Shown piece after piece: positions 11,841 through 22,577 of a stretch of 55,486 nucleotides of DNA (position 1 is its first letter; every line of letters starts with the position of its first letter). Both the position numbers and the translations under genes were made by a program. Under the pieces are notes generated by a model. That model made no database searches. It was not told the DNA's origin and saw nothing but the letters and a program-made list of their open reading frames with translations. Source of the DNA: Sporothrix humicola (Eukaryota; Ascomycota; Sordariomycetes; Ophiostomatales; Ophiostomataceae); assembly GCA_021396245.1 (NCBI GenBank), contig WNYE01000144.1:1-55486 (forward strand), in the 5' to 3' direction.

Positions 11841-13192
11841 CTAACCGACCTTGACACTGACGGCCCGCGGCCGCGCGGCCGGTTTCCTCTTGCCGTCAAA
11901 TGAGTAGAGGCCGCCGGCTGAAAACACAATGATGGCGCCTATGAGGACACCGGGCGACAGGACGTTGCCAAACAGCCAGATGCTAAACAGTAGACTGACG
12001 AGCTTGCGGATATTGAGCACAATGGTAACGGTCAGAGCCGACGAGGCGGCGGCCAGCAGGTTGACGCCGCGGATGCAGGCGTACTGCGTCAAGACGTTGA
12101 GAACAAGGTAGACGAGCTGGCTCGGGATGTAGATGCGTTCGACGCTCTCGCGGAGGCCGGCAGCAACGGCGGCATCGGCGCCGTCAACGGAGCTAGAGCG
12201 CTTGGCGACATCGGCGGCGGTTCTGGCGGCGGCGTCGAGGAAGGGTAGGGAGAGGGGTGCGCTGTTGGCGAGCTTTGAGAACTGGCGAATGAGGGACGGC
12301 AGGAAGGGGATAAAGAGCGGCAGAGACAGCAGGTGCGAGTAAAAGAGGTTCTCGCGCCACTGCGGGCCGTACTTCTTGTAGGTTTCCTCGGTATAGAGGC
12401 CCATGATCGACGAGAGGACCTGGGCAATGAATAAGATGGAAAGGCCAGTAATAAACTGGACGTTGCCCTCGGCAGCCTCTTCGGCGACACCTTTGCTCTG
12501 GGCGTCGGACCAGGCAGCAATAACGACACCGACCGTCAACAAGATGACGGCGATGATCTGGATGCGGGAGTACCTTTTCCCGTACAGGAACCCGGCGACC
12601 ATGGTCGTTATACTGCCACCGGAGCGCAGGATAATGTGGACAGGGACGGAGATGTTGTAGCTAAAGGCGTGGTTGTTGAGGACGTTTATGCTAAAGAACA
12701 GGATAATGTTGATCAGCCAGCGCTTGAGCGGGACTTTGTTCGGGCGGATAAAGAATGGCGGACGGTCGCCGTCGAATTGCGAGACGTAGCCGGTGATGGC
12801 GACGAAGAGAAACTGAGTGAACGTAAGGAGAGTGCCTGGGGGGATTGTTAGCAAGGTACTGTGTCTGGTTTGGGCGCATCTGCAAAGGAAGACGTACCAC
12901 TGGCGGGCTCGACCTTGATAATGGCCTCGAGCGCAAAGACATTGGAGCAGCAGCCGCCAAAGATGAGGCCGAGCATGGCGCCAATGGTCAGCCATTGGGG
13001 TATGGTCTCAATGAAGATGCGGCCGGCGAGGGCCATGGCCCGTGAGAACACGGTCCGGTCGTCGTTGACACCATACATCTCGGCCTTTTCCAGCGAAGGT
13101 GCGGCGTTAATTACTCGAGGTCCCGGCGCGGTGGCCACATGTTTCGGGGGCTTATGCGAAGGTTGGCGGCGTCGGGCGTTGGAGTTTGTCAT
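11841..13192 (-). CDS. yea4: UAA-family nucleotide-sugar transporter (YEA4/SLC35B4 type)
   Basis: Multi-spanning membrane protein predicted to exchange a UDP-sugar, probably UDP-N-acetylglucosamine as for yeast Yea4, across the ER or Golgi membrane for chitin and glycan synthesis. Two exons, 13192-12898 and 12835-11841, are separated by a 62-bp intron with donor GTACGT, branch GCTAAC and acceptor CCCAG; 429 residues result. The core contains NVLNNHAF, ISVPVHIILRSGG and YGKRYSRIQ, blocks characteristic of the SLC35B4/Yea4 branch, followed by the TVGVVIAAWSDAQSKG stretch. About eight to ten hydrophobic helices are visible. An insertion rich in Ala/Ser near residues 290-315 lies between helices and is likely a loop. 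The last residues are basic (KRKPAARPR); this is not a classical KKXX signal. Substrate is inferred from family only; UDP-xylose or UDP-galactose transport cannot be excluded. Confidence 0.87.
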
Positions 13193-13660
13193 TTACACGG
13201 TGTTAGGGGGTCAGCGGGGACGGGGCGTAGTTCTCGGAGTTCTTGCTTCCTGCATGCGCTTCTCGCTTCTCAGTTCGCCGTCAAGAGTGGGTTGTAGATG
13301 GTGTGCCGGGTCGGTCGATACGTGGTCGAACGTGGTTGCAATCTAAGCTCGGGTAGGCTGGCGGCCCGTATGTTGGTCGTGTCTGTTGGTTCAACGGGTG
13401 AGGAGAAGGTGCGTTTTGGTGTGACGAGATCAATGGCAGTCGTTATAAAGTTGGTCGTTTGGAGTTGGAGGAGGCAGGTAGGTCGAGAAGGGCAGAGCCA
13501 ATGGATGGAGGCGGAGGCGCAATTCGTGTGGACGTTATGTATGTCTCGCGTTGTGCATAAAACCGTGCCCAGGGAGGAAGATGAGCCACGGCGCAAGTCG
13601 GTCTATGCTTGATATGCGGTCGTGCTGGGTTGTGTTTGCTGGCAGAGAGCCGGGACTGAT

Positions 13661-13684
13661 ATTGGTATTGGTATTGGTATTGGA
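13661..13684 (-). promoter_or_regulatory. Four tandem CCAAT boxes at 6-bp spacing
   Basis: On the plus strand the hexamer ATTGGT is repeated four times (last base changed). Read in the direction of the transporter gene this gives four CCAAT pentamers exactly 6 bp apart, about 470 bp upstream of its start codon. CCAAT is the binding core of the fungal Hap/AnCF (NF-Y) complex. The array could be a simple microsatellite; regulatory use is inference. Confidence 0.5.
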
Positions 13685-14727
13685 TATGCCGGGTATGTCG
13701 GGTTGGTGTGTTGATCCTTTCTAACAGATACGGGATACTGGATATGAACGAGGGGACTGCGTATAGAGCACGATGCTTTTTGTTGCGGACGGCTGGTATG
13801 ACATATGGTCAAGTGTATGTGTAGGGAGGAGGGACAAGAGAATGTTGTTTCGCGGTCGGTGGTGGTCGTTGGCGGTGGTGGGGGTAGGGCGAGATGGGCA
13901 AGGGAGCGAAAGAAGGAAAGAACGAAAGAGGAAAGGAAGGAGAAGCGGAAAGGAAGGAAGGGGGGAGTGGACGAAGAGAGAGAGGAAGGCAGCAGGTTGA
14001 GCGACAAGAGAGGAAGCCAAGGAAAGAGGAGGTCAAGAGAGTGCCAGAGCAAGAGAGATCGGACGGCTGCTCTTTCCCAACGTGGACCGAATCGTGGCAA
14101 TCGTGGCCAGCTCGGCAGTCACAAGGCAAAAAGAAGGGGAAAGGAAGGAGGCTCGGGGAGTGTAGGTGCTAGGTAGGGGGGGGGGTGTACCTCAATCAGA
14201 CCTGCAGCAAAGAGGCAAGACCAAGAAGAAGAAAAAAAGCACAAGCTTCTTTCCCTTTCCTGCTTTTTTTGCCTTTTGCGACGGCGGCTCCTTGGATCTG
14301 TCTCTTTCACAAGGCAAGTCCGGCCCAGATGGCACCAGATTGGTTTCTGAGTAGGAAGGTACTCAGTACTGAGAAAAAAGAGAACCAATCCCCTGCGGTC
14401 TTGCAGTGTTAGAAAGTAACAGAAAAGAAGGAAAAAAAAGGGAAAAATTAAAACAACCCAAAAAGGGAGGATCCCCTTCCGCGCGAAAGAGAAAGGGCCT
14501 TTGTGGGAAGTGGATCTCCCGCGGCGCGCGGTCGCGCGTGTCAATCTGCGTGGGTGGTGCACGGGTGTAGTTAATATGTGTCTTTTTGCTACCTTTTTTT
14601 TGGCTTCTGCCTTCTTTTTATTTAGTGAGAAGGAAGGTAAAAATTTTACTAGGCTGGCTTTGGTCAAATACGAGTAAGAAATACGGTCTTTAACTACATC
14701 TTACTCATAATTGGTGAGATCAAAGAG

Positions 14728-14752
14728 CAAAAAAAAAAAAAGAGAGAGAGAG
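14728..14752. repeat. Poly-A followed by (AG)n microsatellite
   Basis: About 14 A residues followed by six AG dinucleotides. Simple sequence repeat in the intergenic space; no function inferred. Confidence 0.85.
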
Positions 14753-15084
14753 AAAAAGGAGGAAGGAAGTGCCTGGCGAGAAAGAGGGAAGTTGCGCCTG
14801 GGAAGGATAGGGGTCGCCCGCCAGCGCAAAAGCATCTTACGGGCTACGGAGGAATAATCTGAGGAAAGAGCAACCAAGAGGCGAGAAGCCAAGACCAAGT
14901 GCCCAGGCGAGAGAAAGAAACGCACCGCCGGGCCTGAGAAACAGAAAAGGAAACGTAGCGGCGCGGAAGGTGTGGATCGCAAAAAGTGGAGACCTGAATT
15001 GCTTGTTGTAGATTGATTGATTAAAATCAGAGGGTCATTTTTGGTGCACGAAATAATAGCGGTGCATTGGAACAATGAAGATTA

Positions 15085-15116
15085 TGGAGCATTGGAGCAT
15101 TGAAACATCGGAGCAT
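15085..15116. repeat. Short tandem repeat, GGAGCATT unit
   Basis: Three to four imperfect copies of TGGAGCAT/CGGAGCAT in intergenic DNA. No coding or RNA feature accompanies it. Confidence 0.65.
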
Positions 15117-17792
15117 ATGAGCTTCCGTGCTGTCCATTTTTGTTTTGGCTTTGCCGGACTGGACTGGCCTACGGCTATGCTCAGAGGGGAAATATTCGTA
15201 CGGACTGTTTTGTTAGTCGGGTCCATACGATGGGAAATGGGACTGAAATGGCAAGGCAATTGGCAATTGCCATGCAGCTACGACACATTGTCAGTTGGAA
15301 AGGGGAAGGAGGGCCAGGAACCACAAGAACCACAAGAGCCACCCAGGAACCACCGTTATTGTGTGAGAAGATGGAGCAGATGAAAAAATCGCAGGAAAAA
15401 AACGAGTGCCGATTCCACCAAAACGAACGAAAAGACACATGTTCAATTGGAATAAAACTTCAACAGTGTTTTCCGTACTCCCACAATGCACGATGGCGCT
15501 GAAATAAATAACTAAATAGTAAAATGGGAGGGAAAAATACTCGTACGTTATGTGCTTTTTGTGACGTGGAGACGGATCTCAAGCCCACACGCCGAAAAGT
15601 CCGGCTGGCAGACGCTGTCAAATAGCAAGCAAGGCATCTCACAAAAATAATACGGATTACGGTGAGAAAGAAAGGATGAGAGAACCGTGCAGCATGCAGC
15701 CATTGGCACGCACGTGAAAATAAAGAGGGAAGGAGAGAAGACGGCATGAGCATGACCATTGAGGATATGCATGAGATCTGACGGCAGGCGCGGTCGAAGG
15801 TCAATGGCACCGGGCCCTTTGCGGCCGCAATCTCGTCCAGCCCTGTGTCCACACCAAGTCATCCACTAACAGGCTCTAACAGGCGCTTAGAACGGCAGTA
15901 TTCAGTAATTACACAGCCCCCAAATGGGTCGCTGTCAGGGGGGCGCTAAACCAAGGGTAAGGGGAAGAAACCGACTTCCAAGGCATATGTTTGTTTCTGT
16001 TTCAATATTCGATAGTCTTTTGTTTCTTGTTTTCAACGGCCTGCATTTTCATGCTCGGATTACACGGAAATACAAAGACGTTTCCAAGTCACGAAATAAA
16101 AGAGAAAAAGAAACAAACTTTATTCTTTTCATGCCCTGTGGTGCCCCTGCTTGTGTGGTCGGCAATTTTAAACAGGGGGGACATGGGGGACGAACCATAC
16201 GACAGACCATGAAAATGAAAGCCGGACCGTGTCCGTGTTCGCGTTTTTGTTCATCCATCCTCACCCCTCTCCTCCGTCGTTGCAGTCCGGACATCTCGCC
16301 GAACCATGGGATCGTTCTAGACAAGTACAAGTAGTCCGTATCTTACTCCGTACAAAAGTAAGAAACAAGGCTCGAGGAGACAAAAGAACCCCCTTGTAGA
16401 CAATCTGGAGATTAAGATCAGCCCCTAAGCCTAGACGGGCCGAGTGTTCAAAAGGCAAGAAGAGAGATTTGGGGCGAGGCCAAGGGGACGGTTGTGTCGT
16501 ATGAGATTTTAAGAGAGGCGAGATGAGGAGATGGGATGTGACTTTCCGGCCTTGCGATTCGCTGCGGCATCCCCTGCTGAATAGGGCAGGAGCTTTTGTG
16601 AGAGGAGGAAAGGAAAAAGGGTTGGCTCCGTTCACGGACAAGACGACACAACGGGCTCTCTCGTCCGTTATTTGAATACGACCCTACTATTTGATTATCT
16701 TTTTGCGCAGACCTGTTGTTGTCTTCCTCCACGTTTTGTGGACATGGGTTTCACGAGAATTTAAACTTGTGTTTCGTACGAGAGAGCTCACATCACTTTA
16801 GACTCGTCGATCTGGACATCAAACTCCGTATCGAATGCTACTTCCAAAGACGCCGTTATATAACACCATATACTGTGTATGGCGCCCGTGGCTGTAAGAT
16901 ATATTTGCTTTTGAGACGTGGGTATATCGTGAATGATTTATTCTTTTTTGTTTTTATTTGCTTGGTTGACGCTGTCTCCAATGGGTGTAATAGAATCTAC
17001 AGCTAACAAGACAAAAATATCCGTCTTCCTCAACCGAATCGTCTGGATCAAATCGTCGCGGTAGGCCCCAGGTTCTTCTTATAGAGTATAAGGGAAAATA
17101 AGAACCAGAAGCCTCCCCGCCGTTTCCGTCTTTAGCCAAGATATCATTGTTGTTCCCTCATGGACCCATTCGTCGTCGCGTAACACTTCAGGAAAAAAAG
17201 CAGAAAAAGAAAGGGGACGCAAACGACGAAAGAGAACACAAAAAGAACAACAACACCCGTTTTCCTCCAACCAGCTTTCTGCCCCGCACCCTGTCGCCTC
17301 GTTTCTCTGGCCGCTTTCTGTTTCTCCTAACCTAACGTCACTCGACGCCGACGCCACTACTGGCGCCTTGCAAGGTCTTTCCTCCTCTTTGCATCTATCA
17401 CATAAGACAAAAACTCAACAAGAACAAGAGCCTTCCTCTCCATATAAGCCTCTCCGGATGCCTTCTTTTTCTGCCCTACCTCCCGCGGGCATGTATGCCA
17501 GTGTGTGCTCATCTCTGTGTCTAAAAAAGAAACACGCAAAGGGAGAAAATCAGAAAGAAAGAGGGGAAAATGGTCAAGGGACGAGAGGAAAATAAGGAAA
17601 AAAAAGAGTCAAGACAATGGATCAAAACTAAGGCATGGTGGGATGGTCAAGAGATATGAAAAGAAAACGGGAATGGAATAAAAAATAGGTAAGAGATAAC
17701 ATAAACAAGAAAACGTCACAAGACAAGCGCCGCCCCCATCTTTCATAATCAAAGCTGAGCTGCACCGCCTCGTCGCCACGGTGGTGGACTGT

Positions 17793-19923
17793 CTACAATG
17801 CGGAAAAGACAAATAACTGAAAGTGTCAGTGGTGAGTGTGACAATAAATCGGTTCAGACGGGCGAGGGTATAGAAACTTACGTTGTTCGTAGCGGCAATG
17901 GCGATACTGTCCTCGAACGGATGCCAGCTCATGTGCAAGATCTTCTTGTTAAAGTCGATCTGGTCTGCATCCGTCTCCTTGCGCATCCGCTGCTGGCCAG
18001 CAGGGCTGGTCGACCGCGAGCCGTTCTTCTTGCCGTTGGCGTTCGGGCTGGTCGACGAATTGATAGGCGTCGGCACGCCAACCTTCTTGGCCTTGAATGC
18101 TGACTTGTCTGCCTGCAGCACAACCTCGGTCTCCTTCTCCGGATCGGTCGGGTAGATCATAAAGTTGTTGTTGTAGCTGCCCGTCATGACGTTCTTGGCA
18201 TCGCCCGAGAAAACAACCTCAAACTTGTCAAAGATACTGTCATTCTCGTATGTGTCGCAGAGTCTCGGCCGGAGGTGCTCGTGGATGGGGATTGTCTTGA
18301 CCGGCTGCCGCTCCATGTTGACATCCCAGATCTTGACGGTCAGGTAGTCACGGGACAGGATGTAGCGACCATCGTTTGAGAAGCGGACGTCTGAGATGGA
18401 GGAGATGATTTCGGAGAAGAATGAGCGCGACTGGGGATCCTCCTCTTGTTCGAACACTGCAGCAGATCGCGTTAGGATATACGAATTGACGATAACAAGA
18501 TCAACACGACAGAAACTTACACTTGGCGTGCTGGTCGCACAGCGCGCTCTCACGCATGTCCGCGAGCTTGATGGTGCCCTTGGAGCTGGCATACATGAAC
18601 CAGTTGCAGCTTTGCGGGTGGAACTCAGCGGCTGTGATAACTTCCGTGAGCTCCTCCATGTTGGCCGGCTTGATGTCGACAATGTTGAAGCTCTGGTCCT
18701 GGATGTTCAGGTTCCAGAGATTTATACGGAGATCGTCGCTGCTGATGAACGTCTCGCCATCGCTGTTGACCGAGATGCTGTTGATGTGGTATGCGTGGGC
18801 ATTGGCGTAAGTCCGGCGGGGCACAGCAGCGACAACGGTATCGTGGTGTGTGAGGCGCGGGAGTTTGAGCTCGCTAGCATTGCGGAAGCGCACGTTTGGT
18901 GGCGCCCGGGGAGCCCCACCACCGGCAACAAGACCGCCGGGTGTTAGGTCTTGGGTCAGGTTGTTTTCGGCGACCACCTTGAGAGACTTCTCGAACACCT
19001 TCCACAGCTTGATCGTCTTGTCATTTGTGGACAAGAGGTAATGTGAGGCATTTTGCCGCCGGCACCACTTTATCTTGTTGATCTTCTCCTCGATTTCGAG
19101 CGACTTGAGATAGTCGAACTCTGGCTCGTGCGATTGAAACTCGGTATGGAACTTGTATTCACATGTTTTCTTCTGTAAATGGGGCAAAGCACCTGTTAGT
19201 CACTGCTTCCGTCGGTCCAGAACTGGAAGATATGGATATGCAGGTAAGGCTCTCTCTCACAGTTTCGTTGCGTTCAAACAGGACAACTCTTCCGCCCTTG
19301 TCGCCTGTTGCTAGGTAGTTGCCCGTGTGGTCGAACTCGACGGTCGAGATGATATCGGCTAATGACAAGCATGTTAGCACAATTGGCCTGCAGGGGTTTG
19401 GCGGGGTGCCGTCTTGGACTTTTGTCTGCAGGGGATGTCCTACCTTCCGTGATATCTTCCACATCTCCCTTGTCGCCAAAGCACCTGCGAGAACGCATGT
19501 TAGTATACACTCCACCGTGTCGGACCTTCATCAGAACAGCAAGTTGACAAGTCTTGAATGGAATTCGTGCATGTGGGGTAGCTGCACGCAACAACCCCGG
19601 TGAGAACCAAGAGGAGGCCGAAGCCAGTATATGAGGTAAAGGGGCTTTGGTGGAAGCCATCGTGGACTACAAAGACACGGGCAGCATCAAAGGCGGCCAA
19701 GATGGGCGTGAAAGAATGGAGAGGATGTGTATGTCGAGAACAAAGAGACGGCAAGCAAAAGGCGAAGTGGCAGAACACGGGGAATGGAGCAGAAGGGATA
19801 GAAGCGATATGAATAGGAATATGGAGCGGGAATGGGGTCGAAGGATGGAAGAAGACGGGGGGGCAGGAGAGCCACGTACTGTGTGAACTTCCACGTAGGG
19901 GAGCTCGCCTCTGCTTCCACCAT
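17793..19923 (-). CDS. cdc55: Protein phosphatase 2A regulatory subunit B (B55, CDC55 type)
   Basis: WD-repeat targeting subunit of the PP2A holoenzyme; it directs the phosphatase in mitotic exit, the spindle checkpoint and morphogenesis. Six exons were assembled: 19923-19880, 19484-19444, 19358-19261, 19172-18521, 18456-17882 and 17816-17793, giving 477 residues, the usual length for the family. The first intron is 395 bp, the others 64-88 bp. The joined protein reads MVEAEASSPTWKFTQCFGD at its start, then VEFDHTGNYLATGDKGGRV, HEPEFDYLKSLEIEEKINK, SSDDLRINLWNL, SFFSEIISSISDVRFS and SRDYLTVKIWDVN, all hallmark B55 sequences. The last exon is 24 nt and supplies LFVFSAL. A low-complexity Ser/Asn/Lys insert (about residues 400-430) near the last blades is a fungal-type extension. 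Identity is certain. Confidence 0.97.
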
Positions 19924-20560
19924 GATTCCAAGCCTGGTTCGCGAAGGGTGCCGGTAGAGCTGCCCTTGTGTTGATCACGGGAGTCCGTTGGAGGGCCGAG
20001 AGCTGGATATGACGCGCGATCGGATATCGGGGCGGTCAAGGGTCGAGCGCGAGGTTGAATCGGGACAGTAAGTACGGTTCGACGGGATTCGGGATTGGGT
20101 GTCAAAGAAAGATCTATATCGGCGACACAAGAAGATGTTTAGTAAGATGTTGAACGGAGAAGACAAGACGAGGCTGAGGGAGTGGATGGGGGTGAGAGTG
20201 ATAAAAGTGTGATGGAGAGACGGAAGAAAAGGAAGGTTCAAGCTAGGTAAGAGGTCGCGCGACAAACGCTCGTGGAAAGGCGGGGGTTGGAGAGGGGACG
20301 TCGAGGCGGCAAACTTTCAACTTGAGCAACCAGACAGGGCGCGTATTGAAGTTTGAGTTTGACGATGTCGAGAGCGAGTGACAAGGTGTCTTGGGATCTC
20401 GTGGCAGCGAGACGACAAATGCAAGACACGTGGAAAAGTGTGGGCCGCAAGTATGCCTTTTTGGGTTGACAAATGTAAATGCTTTTTTCTTCTTCCTTTT
20501 GTTTGCGTGCCGGGTCTGGGACAGGCATGCGGATATCAAAAAGAGCCAACAGGATGGAGG

Positions 20561-20596
20561 CGGATATGAATATGGATATGGGATATGGATATGAAT
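20561..20596. repeat. GGATAT/GAATAT tandem repeat upstream of PP2A-B
   Basis: Six imperfect hexamer copies (GGATAT, GAATAT, GGATAT, GGGATAT, GGATAT, GAATA), about 640 bp upstream of the PP2A-B start codon. The position resembles that of hexamer repeats upstream of the transporter and the Byr4-like gene. Confidence 0.8.
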
Positions 20597-21701
20597 AGCA
20601 GGAACAACAGGAAAGACAGGCTGCGACGGGGGAACGCAAGCGTGGGAAGGGAGACGGAGGAGGAGGCGAAAAGAGGACAAGAGACAAGAGATCAAAGGCG
20701 GGAGCGGTATCGCACCTTTCTATTGACACGACCTAGAATCGACGATGGCGACCTGATTCCTAATCCGAATCGATACACACTTTTTTCGTGAGCGGTGTGG
20801 CGGCAAACAAGAAAGCTGTCGCGAGCTGAGCTGGGCGATATATCGAGGCGGTCGGGAGTCCGATAGTAACAAGACAAGAAAGCGTGGCGAGAGACGGCAG
20901 GCCGGAGCAATGTCAAAGTCGATAGCGAGGGGTTGGCGTATTGGATGTACGCGGTGAGTCGGGATCGGGAGACTGAGACTGAGAGAGAACGCGTTCCAAG
21001 GGGGCGGTTGATGTCGTCGAGGGCGGGTACTCTTTTGACGGTGGGTGGGGATGAAGCGTGTGTGGCGGCGATATTGCGGTTGAGCTTGGGATTGAGATTC
21101 GGATGGCGAGGATGTTGGCGTTGTGGTTGTGAAGTTGGTGACGATAGAAGCTCACACAACGACGCGGTTTGAGATAGGTGAGGGAGGGAAAAGAGAGAAA
21201 CGGAAAAAGGGACGGCGATGAAATGATGTGGAGATGGACCTGAGAGACAGCCGCCAGTCCAAACAAGACAGGGGGGGTTTGTGGAGGGGAGAGGAAGGTA
21301 AAGGTGAAGAGGGTGAGGGGAGAGAAAAGGGAAAAAAGGAAGCAAAGAAACAAGAAGCCAAAAGCGATCGAAACGGATTGTATACACAAACAAGGCTAAG
21401 TCGGCGGGCGGGCAGGACAAAGAAGAAAGAAGGCGGAAAATGGGCAAGTGTTGTGTCTGAAAGAAGGCGATGTATGCAAGAGAGACAAGAGGTTGAGGGT
21501 AAAAAAAATATCAGCACCAGCACCTTCCTCAATAATTTGCTGGGATGGTGGGAGAGAGGTAGGAGCGGCAAGGCGAGGCCAGCGATTTTGGCGGCGAGGG
21601 CAAGACCAAAGAGGGGGGTGCTTCAACGAACACAGAAGGCGCGCGGGAACCTGACCGGGCGCCCGAAAGGGAAGGGGCAAGGAAAATTACAGAACGGTGG
21701 T

Positions 21702-21783
21702 GTGCTGTCAGAGCCCCCTGTTATGCAAGCGAGGGGAAGCTCCATAGGCCTGGAAGGGGAATGGGAAAGTGCTCTGACAGCAC
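21702..21783. repeat. Inverted repeat with 13-bp perfect arms
   Basis: GTGCTGTCAGAGC at 21702-21714 is matched by its reverse complement GCTCTGACAGCAC at 21771-21783. The similarity continues outward (GGTGGTG versus CACCAC) after a 4-base offset. It could form a hairpin with a 56-nt loop or be a degenerate small element. I find no target-site duplication. Confidence 0.6.
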
Positions 21784-22577
21784 CGAAACACCACTGCGCA
21801 GTGCGCGGGCTGGGATTATGGGTGGGCTTGTGCGGGGTAAAAAAACAACAGAACCAAAGAAAACTGCTGAGCACAGCAAGAACCAAAAAAATGCATATGC
21901 AAAAAGAGTGGGAAACTTGCCGCATTAGAGCTATTGCCCACGCACCAGTAAGAATTACTAGTTGCACAAGAAAGCGCAACAGCTATGGAGAGCTGGGAGT
22001 GGGAGCTTTATCGCGGCTTCCCTAAAGCGTTCGAGCTAAAAACAAACTCAAAGAGTAAGGTATCCACGAGGTTCCTTCTGGTGTATTGGCTGTGAGGAGG
22101 AACTTGGAGGTACAGATGCATTTCTACCGCGCACTCGGTTAAAATTCGCTGAAAAACGAAGAGCAACAAGAACCTGGATTTCGATGCTCTTTGCAGAGCA
22201 AGCAATTGCCTCGTAAATAGCTCTTCTGCTGGCCAAGAGTCGGGATATTTTCCCGCGCCGCTACAGGCTGCATTTCTTATTCCATTTGGCCATCGATGAC
22301 GATGGTGGGAGGTCAATCCTGGCCTTGGTGAGACGCGGCAGAAACTGTCCAGGTCCTGGCTTTTTACTAGTATGCTTCTTTTAGTAGTGACAGGTCCCAT
22401 CGATCTTCACGTGCTCGCCACTCCTTCCCATCCTCCGGGACCTCACGCTACTGGTCAACCTTGACTCTTGTCCTGTGTTAGCCAGGACACGGCCAAGACA
22501 GTTCCTGTACCTTTCTTTTCACTTTATTATTATTTATTTTCAACAATAATTTGTCCTAGAACGACGCACCTCACACA

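Larger units (their letters stand above)
13193..17792. other. 4.6-kb intergenic region without recognisable gene
   Basis: Lies between the transporter start (reading left) and the PP2A-B stop (also reading left). The left 1 kb is purine-rich on the plus strand (13800-14160) and includes the CCAAT repeat, consistent with promoter and leader of the transporter. At 14728-14752 there is an A-run followed by (AG)n. At 15085-15116 and about 15318-15352 there are short tandem repeats (GGAGCATT and CACAAGAAC-like). A perfect 12-bp palindrome CTCAGTACTGAG is at 14362-14373. Open frames up to 182 codons lack domains and codon bias. I see no gene. Confidence 0.6.
19924..22577. other. 2.65-kb divergent promoter region
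   Basis: Separates the PP2A-B start (minus) from the start of the unknown plus-strand gene at 22578, so it should contain both promoters. From 19924 to about 21650 the plus strand is heavily purine-rich (GGAAAG, GAGA runs), meaning a pyrimidine-rich leader for PP2A-B. It includes a GGATAT tandem repeat at 20561-20596 and an inverted repeat at 21702-21783. From 21800 to 22577 composition is balanced. Open frames of up to 265 codons are low-complexity and have no domain. Confidence 0.6.

Noticed and set aside
20075..20100. GGTTCGA string resembling a tRNA B-box
   Set aside because: The B-box is not completed (GGG where CC is needed), and there is no acceptor stem or A-box around it.
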